Shown: positions 53,262 through 62,382 of the stretch, in pieces | Numbering within the stretch: position 1 is the stretch's first letter | How the letters are laid out: each line of letters starts with the position of its first letter | Source: DATAES01 sp963721305 | Lineage (GTDB): Bacteria; Actinomycetota; Acidimicrobiia; Acidimicrobiales; JACDCH01 | Direction of reading: 5' to 3' | DNA length: 64,000 nt | Assembly: GCA_963721305.1 (NCBI GenBank) | Contig: CAVRIR010000005.1 | Coordinates: 434,001 to 498,000 of the forward strand | Translations under genes and position numbers: made by a program | Notes under the pieces: model-generated | What the model was told of the DNA's origin: nothing | Databases searched by the model: none | What the model saw: only the letters and a program-made list of their open reading frames with translations

Positions 53262-54603
53262 TCAGTCAGGAACCGTGACGGGCGCGCCCGGACGAATCAC
53301 GCACTTCCCCGTCGTGCCGTCGACATCACAGACGTACATGTTGTTCAGGCCGTCGTGCTTCGTCGGCGAAAGCGTGCCTGGTTGCGTGCCGACGGCGAGC
53401 GGAACCGTACCGAGACCCTCGATGCCGGCGATCAGCGCGCCCTGGTTGAGCTTGGCCTTGTCGATCTTGTCGCCCACCGTGTCGACGTAGCGGAACTCGT
53501 TGCACACCACGGCGGCGAACCCGAACGCGTCCGAACCGGGCTGGTACGCCTCACCGCTGCGATCGGTCACGATCTTGTTGCAATCAGTTGCGACCGGCGA
53601 GACGTCCTTGAAAGCGAAACCCATCCCGACCGCGCCGGCGAGGCTGCCCTTCACCGAGTCGAAGAACTTGAGCACCGTGTCCGTCGTCTGGTTGCCCTCG
53701 AGCAGCCACTTCGGGTGGTAGCCGATGTTGTCGGCCGCCTGGATGAGACCAGTCCCGAACGTGTTCGCCAGCGTCATGAACACGGTGTCGACGTTGGCAT
53801 CCTTCAACTTCTGGGCAGCGACGTCGTACTGGTCACACGAAGTCGATGCCGTACCCGTCTGCGGACACGGAACCACGACCGTCTGCGCCGACTTGTGGTT
53901 GAGCTTCTCGAGCTCGGGCAACAGCGCCTGGTTCACACCGTTCGTGAACTCCTGCGGCGAGTCACCGGCCACCACACCGACCGTCCTGCCGTCGAGTAGG
54001 CCTTCCTTGTTCATCTCGTCGGCCCAGCCCCGCATCTGCCGATCGATGCTGATGCCGTCCGGCGTGAACAGCCGGCCCTGCGCCTCGGCGTACAGGCCAC
54101 TGTCCATCCCAGTGGCGTAGATCGTGAGCGTCTTGTTGGTCACGGCCGTGCAGCGGGCGAGGTCACGCGACGCAGCAGGCGGCAGGATCACGACTGCTGC
54201 CTTGAATTCCTGGGTCGCTTCGATGCACGCCGCCTGCGTTGCGTCGGCGCCACCGCTGATGCCGTCGAGCAGCTTGAAGTGCAAGTTGATCTTGCGGCCG
54301 TTGACTCCGCCGTTGGCGTTGATGTCGTCGACGACCGCCTGAACCTGCTTCTGCTGATCGCCCAGATTCGGGACGAGACCCGTCGACGCCAGCGCGCTCG
54401 AAGTCCACGCCGATGAACGCGATGTTGATCGCGTCGTCAGTGATCCCGACCGTCGAGGTCGCGGAGTCGTTGTTCGCCGCCAAACCCCCTGGCGATCCGC
54501 TCCCGGCAGACGCCGTCTGGGAGGGTGACTTGCTCGTGCATGCGCTCACCAGCAAGGCACCGGCAATTACGAGCGCGCCCGCCCAACGACCCACCGTCTT
54601 CAT
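53262..54603 (-). CDS. LivK-type substrate-binding lipoprotein, one frameshift
   Basis: ATG 54603. A lipoprotein signal comes first (LVIAGALLVSAC, C22), then a Ser/Gly linker and TVGITDDAINIAFIGVDF. Right after this, at about 54399, an extra base shifts the frame. Removing it restores SALASTGLVPNLGDQQKQVQ and DDINANGGVNGRKINLHFKL, which joins to the rest of a type I periplasmic-binding fold (TVGVVAGDSPQEFTNGVNQA; CVIRPGAPVTVPD at the end). Length 3n+1 agrees. It has several Cys pairs in the mature part. It is the binding partner of the downstream fused transporter proteins. Confidence 0.88.
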
Positions 54604-54644
54604 CCTTCGGTTCCCCCCTTTGGTACGAACTTCTCAGCTGGCGT

Positions 54645-55688
54645 CTACGAGTAGAACTGCGCGGACCAGCGCCGGTGCTCGAGGATCAGCTTCTCGGTCT
54701 TCGTGATCACCGGCGGATCGCGGTACACCTTGTTCTCCCAGATCGGGATGTCTTGCGACACGCCGGCGCAGAACGACTCCGCCGCCTTTGCCGCCGCGTC
54801 GTCGCCGTTCGCCTTCGGTGAGGTGAAGATCCACCGGACGAGCACGTTGTTCTCGTCGATCGGAGTCGTCGACGACAGGAACGTGACGTAGCCCTTCACC
54901 CGCAGCACGCCGAGCCCGAGCCCGTAGCCCTCGCGCACGAAGTTGCCGTCCATCCCGACGGTGCGCTTGTACGTGCCCTCGGTGACGAACTCGTCCTCCG
55001 GGATCGCGTCGGTGCCGTGGACGTACCGGAAGTGGGAGAAGTCGACGTTGTTCTCCGCCATGTCCTGCGCTGACACGCGGATCTCGAAGTCGCGGACGAT
55101 GATCGGCGTCCAGTCCGCGTCGTGGAACTCGGGAACCTCCGGCACGTCGTAGAACGGCTCGCCGCCCTTCGCGTGGTGCCACGCCCAGATCATGTGGTTG
55201 CGCTCGAGCGTCGGGTAGCTGCGACCGTGGGCCTTCGACGGGATCGCCTTCATGTCGCCGTACGGGATCTCGACGCAGTTCCCGGAGTCGCCGTCGAACT
55301 TCCAAGCGTGGAACGGGCAGCGGATGCAATCACCCTCGACGCGCCCGCCGACCGCGAGGTGCGCGCCGAGATGCGGGCAGTGCGCGTCCATCACGCGCGG
55401 CGACCCGTCCTCCGCCCGGTAGAGCACGAGGTCCTTGCCGAAGTAGTACAGGGCGCGGACTTCCCCGGGCCCCAGGTCAGCGGCGGTGGCGACGATGAAC
55501 CATCCGTTTGGTACGGCGAACGGGTACCGACGCTCGCCGAAGTGTGTGACCCGCTGTCGATGCGCGAGATCGGTCAACAGCGTCGGGTCGCGTGGCATCG
55601 GCAGTCCCGCGGGCAGACCGCCGTTGTCGTGGTTTGCTTCGCGGACCGCGAGTTCTCCCAGCGCGACGTCGTCGGCGGTGTCAGTCAT
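54645..55688 (-). CDS. Rieske non-heme iron oxygenase (KshA/DAF-36-like)
   Basis: 347 residues. The Rieske cluster ligands are C104-P-H106 (DAHCPHLGAHLAVGG) and C124-P-F-H127 (CIRCPFHAWKFDG). The mononuclear iron site is in NNVDFSHFRYVHGT (H219, H224). The proportions and the CPHLGAHL-G-GD-I-CPFHAW pattern are those of oxygenases acting on steroids or other hydrophobic rings (KshA, DAF-36/Neverland). A separate reductase is needed and is not adjacent. It heads the operon containing the LivK-MFS/LivF-LivHMG transporter, so the imported compound could be its substrate or a related one. Confidence 0.9.
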   Translation of the reverse strand: MTDTADDVALGELAVREANHDNGGLPAGLPMPRDPTLLTDLAHRQRVTHFGERRYPFAVPNGWFIVATAADLGPGEVRALYYFGKDLVLYRAEDGSPRVMDAHCPHLGAHLAVGGRVEGDCIRCPFHAWKFDGDSGNCVEIPYGDMKAIPSKAHGRSYPTLERNHMIWAWHHAKGGEPFYDVPEVPEFHDADWTPIIVRDFEIRVSAQDMAENNVDFSHFRYVHGTDAIPEDEFVTEGTYKRTVGMDGNFVREGYGLGLGVLRVKGYVTFLSSTTPIDENNVLVRWIFTSPKANGDDAAAKAAESFCAGVSQDIPIWENKVYRDPPVITKTEKLILEHRRWSAQFYS

Positions 55689-55819
55689 ACAAACGGTCTC
55701 CCCCCGGAGCGAATCATCGACCGCTAGGTTTCCAATAGCGCATAGATAATCCCACGCAACGCAGGACCGTGCAAGGAAGACACCCGATTGCCACGACTTC
55801 TCTCACTACCGTTACCGCT
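55689..55819. promoter_or_regulatory. Divergent promoter region, Rieske operon / TetR
   Basis: 131 bases between divergent starts, the usual place for a TetR operator. It is less GC-rich than its surroundings (e.g. tccaatagcgcatagataat). I cannot find a convincing symmetrical operator or a -35/-10 pair. Confidence 0.35.
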
Positions 55820-56513
55820 ATGACCTCGGCGACAACGGCGACACCGAGCCGGAAGGCCGGTCGACCGCCGCGGATCAGCCGCGCCATGATCGCCGAGGCC
55901 GCGCACGAACTCGGGCTCGACGGTCTCACGCTCAAGGCGGTGGCCGACCACCTAGGCGTGTCGGTCGCGGCGCTGTACCACCACGTGTCGGGCAAGGACG
56001 ACCTGCTTCGCATCGCATCCGAGGAGTCCACGCGCTCGATTCCGCTTCCCGTGGATCGTGGGCAGCACTGGGCGCAGTGGCTACTCGACTGGGCCAACTA
56101 CAACCGCGCCGTCTTCACCGCCCAGCCCGGCTTGCTCGGCCAATACCTCGAGGGAGCGATCCAGCCGGAGTCAGTGGTGCAGAACCTCGATGCGATCCTC
56201 ACCGTGCTCGTGGCACAGGGTTTCACGGTGGAGGACGCCAACGCGGCATACGAACTCGTCACCTCTTGCGCGCTCGGCACGGTCGTCGGCGCGAAATGGG
56301 AGCACGCGATGGCTCGGGGCGAAATAGACATCGGCGCGCGCTGACCGCCAGATCGTCGATGCCATGCCGCAGCGGCAGGTCATGCAAGTTCGACGATTGT
56401 TGAAGACGAAGCAGCAACGCCCGACCTTCGACGCGCGCATCGAGACCGTGCTGCGCGGCATAGCGGTCGAGCGCGATCTGCCGTGGCAACCGCTCGTGCA
56501 CGCCGACGGCTGA
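55820..56513 (+). CDS. TetR-family regulator, one frameshift near the C-terminus
   Basis: ATG 55820 (an in-frame GTG-type start at 55769 is also possible). The HTH is intact (RAMIAEAAHELGLDGLTLKA, VADHLGVSVAALYHHVSGKD). A ligand domain follows (WAQWLLDWANYNRAVFTAQP, PGLLGQYLEGAIQPESVV). At about 56340 a stop appears after GEIDIGAR, but one base over, the frame continues DRQIVDAMPQRQVMQVRRLL to WQPLVHADG at 56513. The length is 3n+1. So the protein is 191 residues if taken literally from 55769 and about 230 from 55820 if corrected. It probably regulates the divergent Rieske/transporter operon. Confidence 0.8.
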
Positions 56514-56569
56514 CGATTCGACCAGCGACAGGGCCGTCAGCGCCGTCCGAAGTACGGCACCGCCGAACT

Positions 56570-56595
56570 CGTTCGGAAAGCCTTCCTTCCGAACG
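56570..56595. terminator. Bidirectional hairpin terminator
   Basis: CGTTCGGAA (56570-56578) and TTCCGAACG (56587-56595) form a perfect 9-bp stem with an 8-base loop. It lies between the convergent TetR (ends 56513) and VOC (ends 56602) genes. Confidence 0.7.
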
Positions 56596-56601
56596 AAACG
56601 C

Positions 56602-57390
56602 TCAGTCTGGGTGACGCTGCATCAGCTCGATCTGGTAGCCGTCCGGGTCGACGAGGAACGAGATCGTCGTCGGCCACCGCTCGAGCCGCATCGGCGCCAT
56701 CGCCTCTCGGTAACCCGCGTCGACAGCCGCCTTGTGCAACCCGACGCAGTCGTCGGTGTGGACGTACAGCTTCCACATCGCAGTACCCATGGCAATGGGT
56801 GAAGGATCGTCGAGCTTCTTGGCGAGCTGGATCTTGCCACCCTTGCCGGCCGCGTTCTCGAGGATCGCCTCTTTGTGCGCGGGGATGTCGGTCTGGCTCG
56901 TGCAGGTGAGACCGAGCGTCTCGTAGAACTTGATCGTCGCCTCGAGGTCGCTCACGTACACGCAGTACTGCCCGACCCAGGCGTATGTCGTCTCGTCGCC
57001 GTCGGTCCACGGGTGTCGCTGCTGCAGCTCGACCAGGTAGCCGTCGGGATCGCGCAGAAACGCGATCGTGACAGGCCAACGCTCCTGGCGCATCGGCGCG
57101 AGGTCGGAGCTGTAGCCCGCGTCCATCGCTGCTCGATATTGGCGCTCGATGTCGTTCGTGCTGACGTACAGCTTCCAGAACGCGTTGCCGTGATCAATCG
57201 GGCCGTCCTGTTCCTTCTGCTGCGCCAGTTGCAGCTTCCCGCCCTTGAGGCCGGCGTCCTCCATGATCCCTTCGAACGCGTTCGGGATCTCCGTGCGGCT
57301 CGTGTTGGTCAACCCCAACGTCTCGAAGAAGCGCACCGACTCGTCGAGATCGGTGACGTTGACGCAGTACTGCCCAAGCCAAGCTTCCAT
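56602..57390 (-). CDS. Double-domain VOC protein (glyoxalase I-like)
   Basis: 262 residues from the ATG at 57390 with a GGGGGGA binding site. Two similar VOC domains of about 125 residues each begin WLGQYCVNVTDLDESVRFFE and WVGQYCVYVSDLEATIKFYE and end FLRDPDGYLVELQQRHP and FLVDPDGYQIELMQRHPD. This internal duplication suggests a gene that doubled and kept both halves. Each half keeps the late Glu ligand (VELQ, IELM) and an LGLT core, as in lactoylglutathione-lyase-like proteins. Extradiol dioxygenases share the two-module layout but have other ligands. Confidence 0.88.
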   Translation of the reverse strand: MEAWLGQYCVNVTDLDESVRFFETLGLTNTSRTEIPNAFEGIMEDAGLKGGKLQLAQQKEQDGPIDHGNAFWKLYVSTNDIERQYRAAMDAGYSSDLAPMRQERWPVTIAFLRDPDGYLVELQQRHPWTDGDETTYAWVGQYCVYVSDLEATIKFYETLGLTCTSQTDIPAHKEAILENAAGKGGKIQLAKKLDDPSPIAMGTAMWKLYVHTDDCVGLHKAAVDAGYREAMAPMRLERWPTTISFLVDPDGYQIELMQRHPD

Positions 57391-57493
57391 CGGTCCCCCC
57401 GACTGTCGAGCCCTTTCTCGAACGAGCCTAGAATATTTCCGCGCGACGCTGCGTCGCTCGACGAAGCCGCATCGCGGGCACTGGAGGAACAGC

Positions 57494-58369
57494 GTGAAGG
57501 ATCTAGCCGACAAGGTCGCCGTCGTCACCGGGGCTGCCGGTGGCATCGGACGGGCGATCTGCGAAGAGCTTCTCGCGGAGGGCGCCAAGGTCGTCATCTC
57601 CGACGTCCAAGACGAGCTTCTGGCCACGACGACCAGCGAGCTGTCCGCGCGCGGTGACGTCATCGGCGTGCGCAGCGATGTCTCCGATCCGGACTCGATG
57701 CAAGCGCTTGCGGCGCAAACGTTCTCGACCTTCGGCGCGTGCCACCTTCTCTTCAACAACGCCGGCGTCGGCGCACCGTCGGCGAAGCCGTGGGAGTCCA
57801 CACCGAACGATTGGCGATGGGTCTTCGACGTCAACGTCCTCGGCGTGGCGAACGGCGTGATGGCATTCGTGCCGCGGATGATCGAGGGCGGCGAAGAGGG
57901 TCACGTCATCAACACCTCGTCGCCCAACGGCGGGTTGTCGCACATGCCGACCGCGGCGGTGTACGCCGCGAGCAAGGCCGCGGTGAGCTCGTTCACCGAG
58001 ACGCTGCAGAACCAGTTCCTCGCTGACGAGCTGAAGCTGCGCGCCTCGGTGTTCTATCCCTCGGGCGGGATGCTGAAGACAGGCATGTGGGAGGCCGAGA
58101 AGCGGCGGCCCGCCGAGTACGCGAGAGAACGTCCACGCACGACTCCGTCGATCACCGTCGAGGCGCTCGAAGCGAAGGCGAAGGAGGGCGGCTACCAACT
58201 GCCCTGGCAGGACTTGAACGAGCTCGCGCGGGTCGCGCTCGCAGGGATCAAGGACGAGCGGTTCGTGATCATGATCGGAGCCGACAACGTCGGTACGCAG
58301 TTGCACGAGCGAGCGGACGTACTGGGCCAGGGCGATTGCCCGCCGTACAAGAGCGGAGGTTTGCTCTAG
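57494..58369 (+). CDS. SDR-family oxidoreductase
   Basis: 291 residues from a GTG at 57494, with GGAGGAAC at ideal distance. TGAAGGIG at 12-19, NNAG, Ser in HVINTSSPNGG and the Tyr/Lys pair in VYAASKAA mark a catalytically complete classical SDR. The C-terminus is longer than usual (about 40 extra residues: GYQLPWQDLNELARVALAGI, FVIMIGADNVGTQLHERADV). Substrates in this branch are often alcohols or ketones in catabolic clusters. Substrate unknown here. Confidence 0.88.
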   Translation: MKDLADKVAVVTGAAGGIGRAICEELLAEGAKVVISDVQDELLATTTSELSARGDVIGVRSDVSDPDSMQALAAQTFSTFGACHLLFNNAGVGAPSAKPWESTPNDWRWVFDVNVLGVANGVMAFVPRMIEGGEEGHVINTSSPNGGLSHMPTAAVYAASKAAVSSFTETLQNQFLADELKLRASVFYPSGGMLKTGMWEAEKRRPAEYARERPRTTPSITVEALEAKAKEGGYQLPWQDLNELARVALAGIKDERFVIMIGADNVGTQLHERADVLGQGDCPPYKSGGLL

Positions 58370-58438
58370 CAGCCTGCCGGCGAGACCGGGCGTTAGGATC
58401 GCCATGCTCGGACCGGGGGGTCTTGGGGGGAGGTAGTC

Positions 58439-59389
58439 GTGACCGCGATCGACGTGATTCAGGACGTAGCCGTTCCTGTCGAGCGTGTCGACGACGGATC
58501 GCCGGGAGCGCAGCGCCAGTCGCCGCAGCCTCCGCGCCGCCGGTGGCGACCTGGCCGGCGCGTGTTCTACGCACTCACGCTGGTCATGCTCGCCGTCGGT
58601 TACGCGATCGGCAGCGCGGCGCACACGAGCACGCCGTCCGCGGTGCAGCCTCCCCCGATCGTCACGCCCGAGCAGATCAATCAGGCGCTGTCGACGACGA
58701 ACGGCCAACCGACGGTCAACGACCGCGGCTTCAGCTTGTTGGAGAACGGCGTGCAGCACAGCCACGGCTTCGATCTTCCGATGTCGCAAGCCGATCGGAC
58801 CGAGTTGTCGCGCGAGATGAACCTCGCACGCGAGACCGCACTGCGCTACCCGACGCTGGCCGACGCGCAAGCGGCGGGGATGTTCCGCGCCGGCCCGTTC
58901 TCACCCGGTCTCGGTACGCACATGATCAACGTCGCCGACTACGCGTACGGCGCGGGCACCGGCCCCATGACCGACGATCAGATCACCCATCCCCTGGCGT
59001 GGATCTACGACGGCACCAAGCCCGACTCGCCGATCGCCGGTCTGTTCTACAGCGCGAACGTCCCGAACCCGGCGGGCTTCATCGGCCCGAACGATGTGTG
59101 GCACCAGCACACGAACATCTGCCTCGTGACGCGACCGGGCGGCGGGTTCGACACGCCACTCGGCGCCGACCACGACGCCACCGCCGACCAGTGCAAGGCG
59201 GTCGGCGGTTCGCTGGTCCCGGCGACCGGTCCGCTGCTGCACGTCTGGGTCGTTCCGGGCTACGAGGACAGCCAAGGCGTCTACGCGCATCTGAATCCTG
59301 CGATCACGTGTGACGACGGGACGTACCAGACGATCGACATCACGAAGGTCGCGGACCGGACGTCCGTGTGCGTCGACGGCACCGAGTAG
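58439..59389 (+). CDS. Exported His-rich protein of unknown function
   Basis: 316 residues from a GTG at 58439 with GGGGGAGG upstream. A basic Pro/Arg-rich head is followed by one membrane anchor (VFYALTLVMLAVGYAIGSAA); the rest should be outside. Histidines cluster in short motifs: NGVQHSHGFDLPM, GLGTHMINVADY, WHQHTNICL and GPLLHVWVVPGYED, with C pairs in ATADQCKAVG and AITCDDGT. A bound metal is plausible. I do not recognise the family. The CopC-CopD fusion begins directly after its stop, so copper is the leading guess, as inference only. Confidence 0.7.
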   Translation: MTAIDVIQDVAVPVERVDDGSPGAQRQSPQPPRRRWRPGRRVFYALTLVMLAVGYAIGSAAHTSTPSAVQPPPIVTPEQINQALSTTNGQPTVNDRGFSLLENGVQHSHGFDLPMSQADRTELSREMNLARETALRYPTLADAQAAGMFRAGPFSPGLGTHMINVADYAYGAGTGPMTDDQITHPLAWIYDGTKPDSPIAGLFYSANVPNPAGFIGPNDVWHQHTNICLVTRPGGGFDTPLGADHDATADQCKAVGGSLVPATGPLLHVWVVPGYEDSQGVYAHLNPAITCDDGTYQTIDITKVADRTSVCVDGTE

Positions 59390-59395
59390 AGACCG

Positions 59396-61072
59396 CTGAT
59401 CACAGCGCGCCGCGCCGGCGTCGCCGGCCTGCTGGTCATCGTCTTCGTCTGTGCGAACGCGTCTGCCGCGTTCGCACACGCCAACTTGGTGTCGACGACA
59501 CCCCCGCAGTCGGCACAGTTCGCATCCGGTTCGTCGCCCGCGCGAGTGACGGTCCGGTTCGACGAAGGTGTGACCGAGACGCCGTCGTCGATCGGCGTCT
59601 ACGATGCCGCGGGCAAGGCGGTGAGGACGACCCAGGTCCCGTCGCCCGATCCCAAGTCGATCGATGCCGGCCTGCCCCCGCTCGACGACGGGACCTACGC
59701 GGTGGTCTGGCACGTCGTGTCGGACGATGGTCATCCCGAGCAGGGCGCGTTCACGTTCACCGTCGGTGCGGGCGGCGCGTCGATCGCGAACATCGGCAGT
59801 CTGCTCGCCAGTCAGTCGTCAGGAACGGGGATCGGCGCGGCGTTCGACATCGACCGCGCGCTGGCGTTCCTCGCATCGTTGGTGCTGGTGGGCGGCCTTG
59901 TGTTCACGCGATGGCAGTGGCCGGCGGCGCTCGAGCGAAAGGACGTGCGCACCCTGCTGGTCGGAGCGGCGGTGCTCGCGTTCGTCGCCACACTCGCGTC
60001 GTTGCCGTTGCAGGCCGCGTACGCGCTCGGTGGCGGCGCGTCGACGCTGTTCGATCGAAGCGCACTCGGTGACGTCGTGAAGGAACGCTTCGGCCAGGCG
60101 GCGCTGGCGCGACTGGTGCTGATCGCGGTCGCCGCGGCCATGGTCGTGCGTGAGGGATGGGGACAGACCCGCAAGTCGGTCGGCATACCCGTGGCCGCAG
60201 CGGTGATCTCGCTGGGGCTCGTCGAAACGTTCGCCTACGCAGGCCACGGCGACACGGGCCGCCTGTCGCAACTCGGCTTCGTCACCGACATCGCGCACCT
60301 CGGCAGCGCGGCGCTCTGGCTCGGCGGCCTGACCGTGCTTGCGTTGGTGCTTCGACGCCGTTCGGTGTCGGCGGAGGAGGCCGACTCGAATGCCCGTGCC
60401 GCCGACCGCTTCTCTCGGATCGCGTTGCCCGCCGTCGGTGTGGTCGTCCTGTCCGGTCTCGTGCAGGGCTGGCGGCAGGTCGGGACGTTGTCAGCGCTGT
60501 GGGACACGACGTACGGGCATCTGCTCGTGGTCAAGGTTCTGGGAGTGCTCGCGATCCTCATCGTCGCCAGCGCGGCGCGCGACGCCGTGCGCGACCGAAC
60601 CGTGTCCGGCAGCGTCGCCACCGTCACCGACCTGCGGACCGGCGTGTGGATCGAGGCAGGGCTGGCGGTTGCCGTCCTGGTCGTCACTGCGACGCTCGTC
60701 GTGACTCCGCCGGCGCGCGAAGCCGAGGCCGCTGCCAACCGGCCGACCGCTCACACCGTCCAAGTCGACGCGGCAGGGCCGCGGATCGCGTACTCGGTCG
60801 CGGTGCAGCCCGCGCTTCCCGGCGAGAACACGATCGTCGTCACGCCCCGCCGGACCGGCCAGACGGGCTTCTTGCCCGTGTCGCTGGATGCCGCGGTCAG
60901 GTCCGTGAGTGGGCAGACCTCGACGCCACTCACGTTGACGCCACTCGCCGACGGTCGATTCGTGACCACCGCGCAACTGTCGAGCGGCGGCGACTGGAAC
61001 CTGGACATCGCGGACACGACCCCATCTGCCGCGACCGGCGGCAACGCCAGCGTCCAGTTCGCCATCTCCTGA
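59396..61072 (+). CDS. CopC-CopD fusion copper-resistance/uptake protein, apparent CTG start
   Basis: The frame begins right after the stop of the preceding gene. From 59390 to a TTG at 59486 there is no ATG, GTG or TTG, yet that stretch encodes a good signal peptide (GVAGLLVIVFVCANASAAFA) and the typical first mature residues of CopC (HANLVSTTPP). I therefore place the start at CTG 59396, seven bases after the TAG, giving 558 residues. CopC is about 30-125. CopD-like membrane domain with eight helices is about 145-440, His in HLGSAALWLGG and AYAGHGDTG. A C-terminal beta domain (about 450-558) is outside. Role: copper binding and transfer across the membrane. Confidence 0.85.
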   Translation: MITARRAGVAGLLVIVFVCANASAAFAHANLVSTTPPQSAQFASGSSPARVTVRFDEGVTETPSSIGVYDAAGKAVRTTQVPSPDPKSIDAGLPPLDDGTYAVVWHVVSDDGHPEQGAFTFTVGAGGASIANIGSLLASQSSGTGIGAAFDIDRALAFLASLVLVGGLVFTRWQWPAALERKDVRTLLVGAAVLAFVATLASLPLQAAYALGGGASTLFDRSALGDVVKERFGQAALARLVLIAVAAAMVVREGWGQTRKSVGIPVAAAVISLGLVETFAYAGHGDTGRLSQLGFVTDIAHLGSAALWLGGLTVLALVLRRRSVSAEEADSNARAADRFSRIALPAVGVVVLSGLVQGWRQVGTLSALWDTTYGHLLVVKVLGVLAILIVASAARDAVRDRTVSGSVATVTDLRTGVWIEAGLAVAVLVVTATLVVTPPAREAEAAANRPTAHTVQVDAAGPRIAYSVAVQPALPGENTIVVTPRRTGQTGFLPVSLDAAVRSVSGQTSTPLTLTPLADGRFVTTAQLSSGGDWNLDIADTTPSAATGGNASVQFAIS

Positions 61073-61091
61073 CCAAGCCGAATGTTGGATG

Positions 61092-61117
61092 GAAACGGGC
61101 GCCATAGCGCCCGTTTC
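61092..61117. terminator. Bidirectional hairpin terminator
   Basis: GAAACGGGCGC (61092-61102) and GCGCCCGTTTC (61107-61117) form a perfect 11-bp stem with a CATA loop, 20 bases after the copCD stop and 27 before the end of the acyl-CoA dehydrogenase gene. Each arm ends in a short A or T run, so it can serve both strands. Confidence 0.85.
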
Positions 61118-61143
61118 TCCCCGGGGTTCGTCTGGAAGTTGGG

Positions 61144-62382
61144 CTAGCGGGCTCGGAGGACCTGGCCGAATGGGAGGTCGCGGTCGGGTGCCGGTTCGCG
61201 CGGGAGCCCGAGTGAACGTTCGGCGACGATGTTGCGTTGGATCTCGTCCGTGCCGCCGTAGATCGATGACGCAGGCGAGAACACCATCGCCGTTGCGAAG
61301 ACCCCGTTGTCGACTGCATCCGCGCCGGACACCAACCCGCCCGCGCCCAAGATGTCCATGCCGAGCTTCGCCGCGAGCTTCACGATGCGCGTCTGGGTGA
61401 GTTTGCCGATGCTCGCCACCGCCTGTCCCCCGCCGCGTTGCGCTTCGGCCTTCGCTCGCTGCGCGTTCCAGATGCCGAGCTCGCCGTACGTGTACAGCCG
61501 CGCCAGATCCTGCCGGATCGTCGGATCGTCCGTGCGCTCCCGCTCGTGCGCGAGACGCGCGACGTCGGCGTAACCGAGCGTCACCTTCGCGTTCGGCGCG
61601 GTCTCGGTCGCCGCGTCGCCGGCGCGCCGGCCGAGCATGCCCCCCTTCGGACCGGGATTCGGGAAGTTCGCCATCGCGCCGCCTGCGCCGATGCCGGTGC
61701 GCTCGAAGTGCAGCGTCGTCTGCGTGACGAGCCAGCCGTTTCCCTCGCCGCCGATGAGGTCGGCGTCGTTGCAGACCGCCTCGTCGATGAAGATCTCGTT
61801 GAAGACCGCCTCACCGGTCATCTCCCGCAGCGGTCGGATCGTGACGCCCGGTTGATCGAGCGCGAACGCGAACCACGAGATGCCCTTGTGCTTCGGCACG
61901 TCGAAGTTCGTGCGGGCGAGCAACATCCCGTAGTCCGCCTGCGTCGCGTAGCTCGACCACACCTTCTGTCCGGAGATGATCCAGCGGTCGCCGTCGCGCG
62001 TGGCGCGTGTCGTGAGTCCCGCGAGGTCGGAACCGGCGCCCGGCTCGCTGAAGAGCTGGCACCAGCCGACCTGGCCGGCGAGGACCGGCAGCACCAGCCG
62101 GTCGATCTGCTCAGGCGTGCCTTGCGTGAGGATCGTGGGCGCGGCCATGAGCAGGCCGAGACCGCCGGGTGGCTGCAGCGCGCCGAAGTCAGCGAACGCG
62201 GCGCGCACGACCCGCTGCGACCGCTGCGACAGCCCTCGGCCCCAACGATCGGACGGGAAGTGCGGCGCCGTCCATCCGGCCGCGGCCACCGTCTTCCACC
62301 ACGCGTCCACGGTGAGGTCCGGGTTCCAGTTGGCCGTGAGCCAGCTCGTGACCTCGTCCCACAGCTCGTGCCCCTCGTTCAC
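61144..62382 (-). CDS. Acyl-CoA dehydrogenase
   Basis: 412 residues. Family motifs: GWCQLFSEPGAGSDLAGLTT (FAD/substrate), DGDRWIISGQKVWSSYATQA, MTGEAVFNEIFIDEAVCNDA and the C-terminal SSIYGGTDEIQRNIVAERSL. A catalytic Glu near the end is not certain because IYGGTDEIQ can hold it or a shifted one. It starts by ATGA overlap with the upstream amidohydrolase stop. Acyl-CoA dehydrogenases of this type desaturate CoA thioesters in fatty-acid, steroid side-chain or ring-derived pathways. Confidence 0.92.
   Translation of the reverse strand: MNEGHELWDEVTSWLTANWNPDLTVDAWWKTVAAAGWTAPHFPSDRWGRGLSQRSQRVVRAAFADFGALQPPGGLGLLMAAPTILTQGTPEQIDRLVLPVLAGQVGWCQLFSEPGAGSDLAGLTTRATRDGDRWIISGQKVWSSYATQADYGMLLARTNFDVPKHKGISWFAFALDQPGVTIRPLREMTGEAVFNEIFIDEAVCNDADLIGGEGNGWLVTQTTLHFERTGIGAGGAMANFPNPGPKGGMLGRRAGDAATETAPNAKVTLGYADVARLAHERERTDDPTIRQDLARLYTYGELGIWNAQRAKAEAQRGGGQAVASIGKLTQTRIVKLAAKLGMDILGAGGLVSGADAVDNGVFATAMVFSPASSIYGGTDEIQRNIVAERSLGLPREPAPDRDLPFGQVLRAR

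Noticed and set aside
57503..58870. A 455-codon frame antisense to the SDR and the His-rich protein gene
   Set aside because: It crosses two well-supported plus-strand genes and has no recognisable motif or ribosome binding site.
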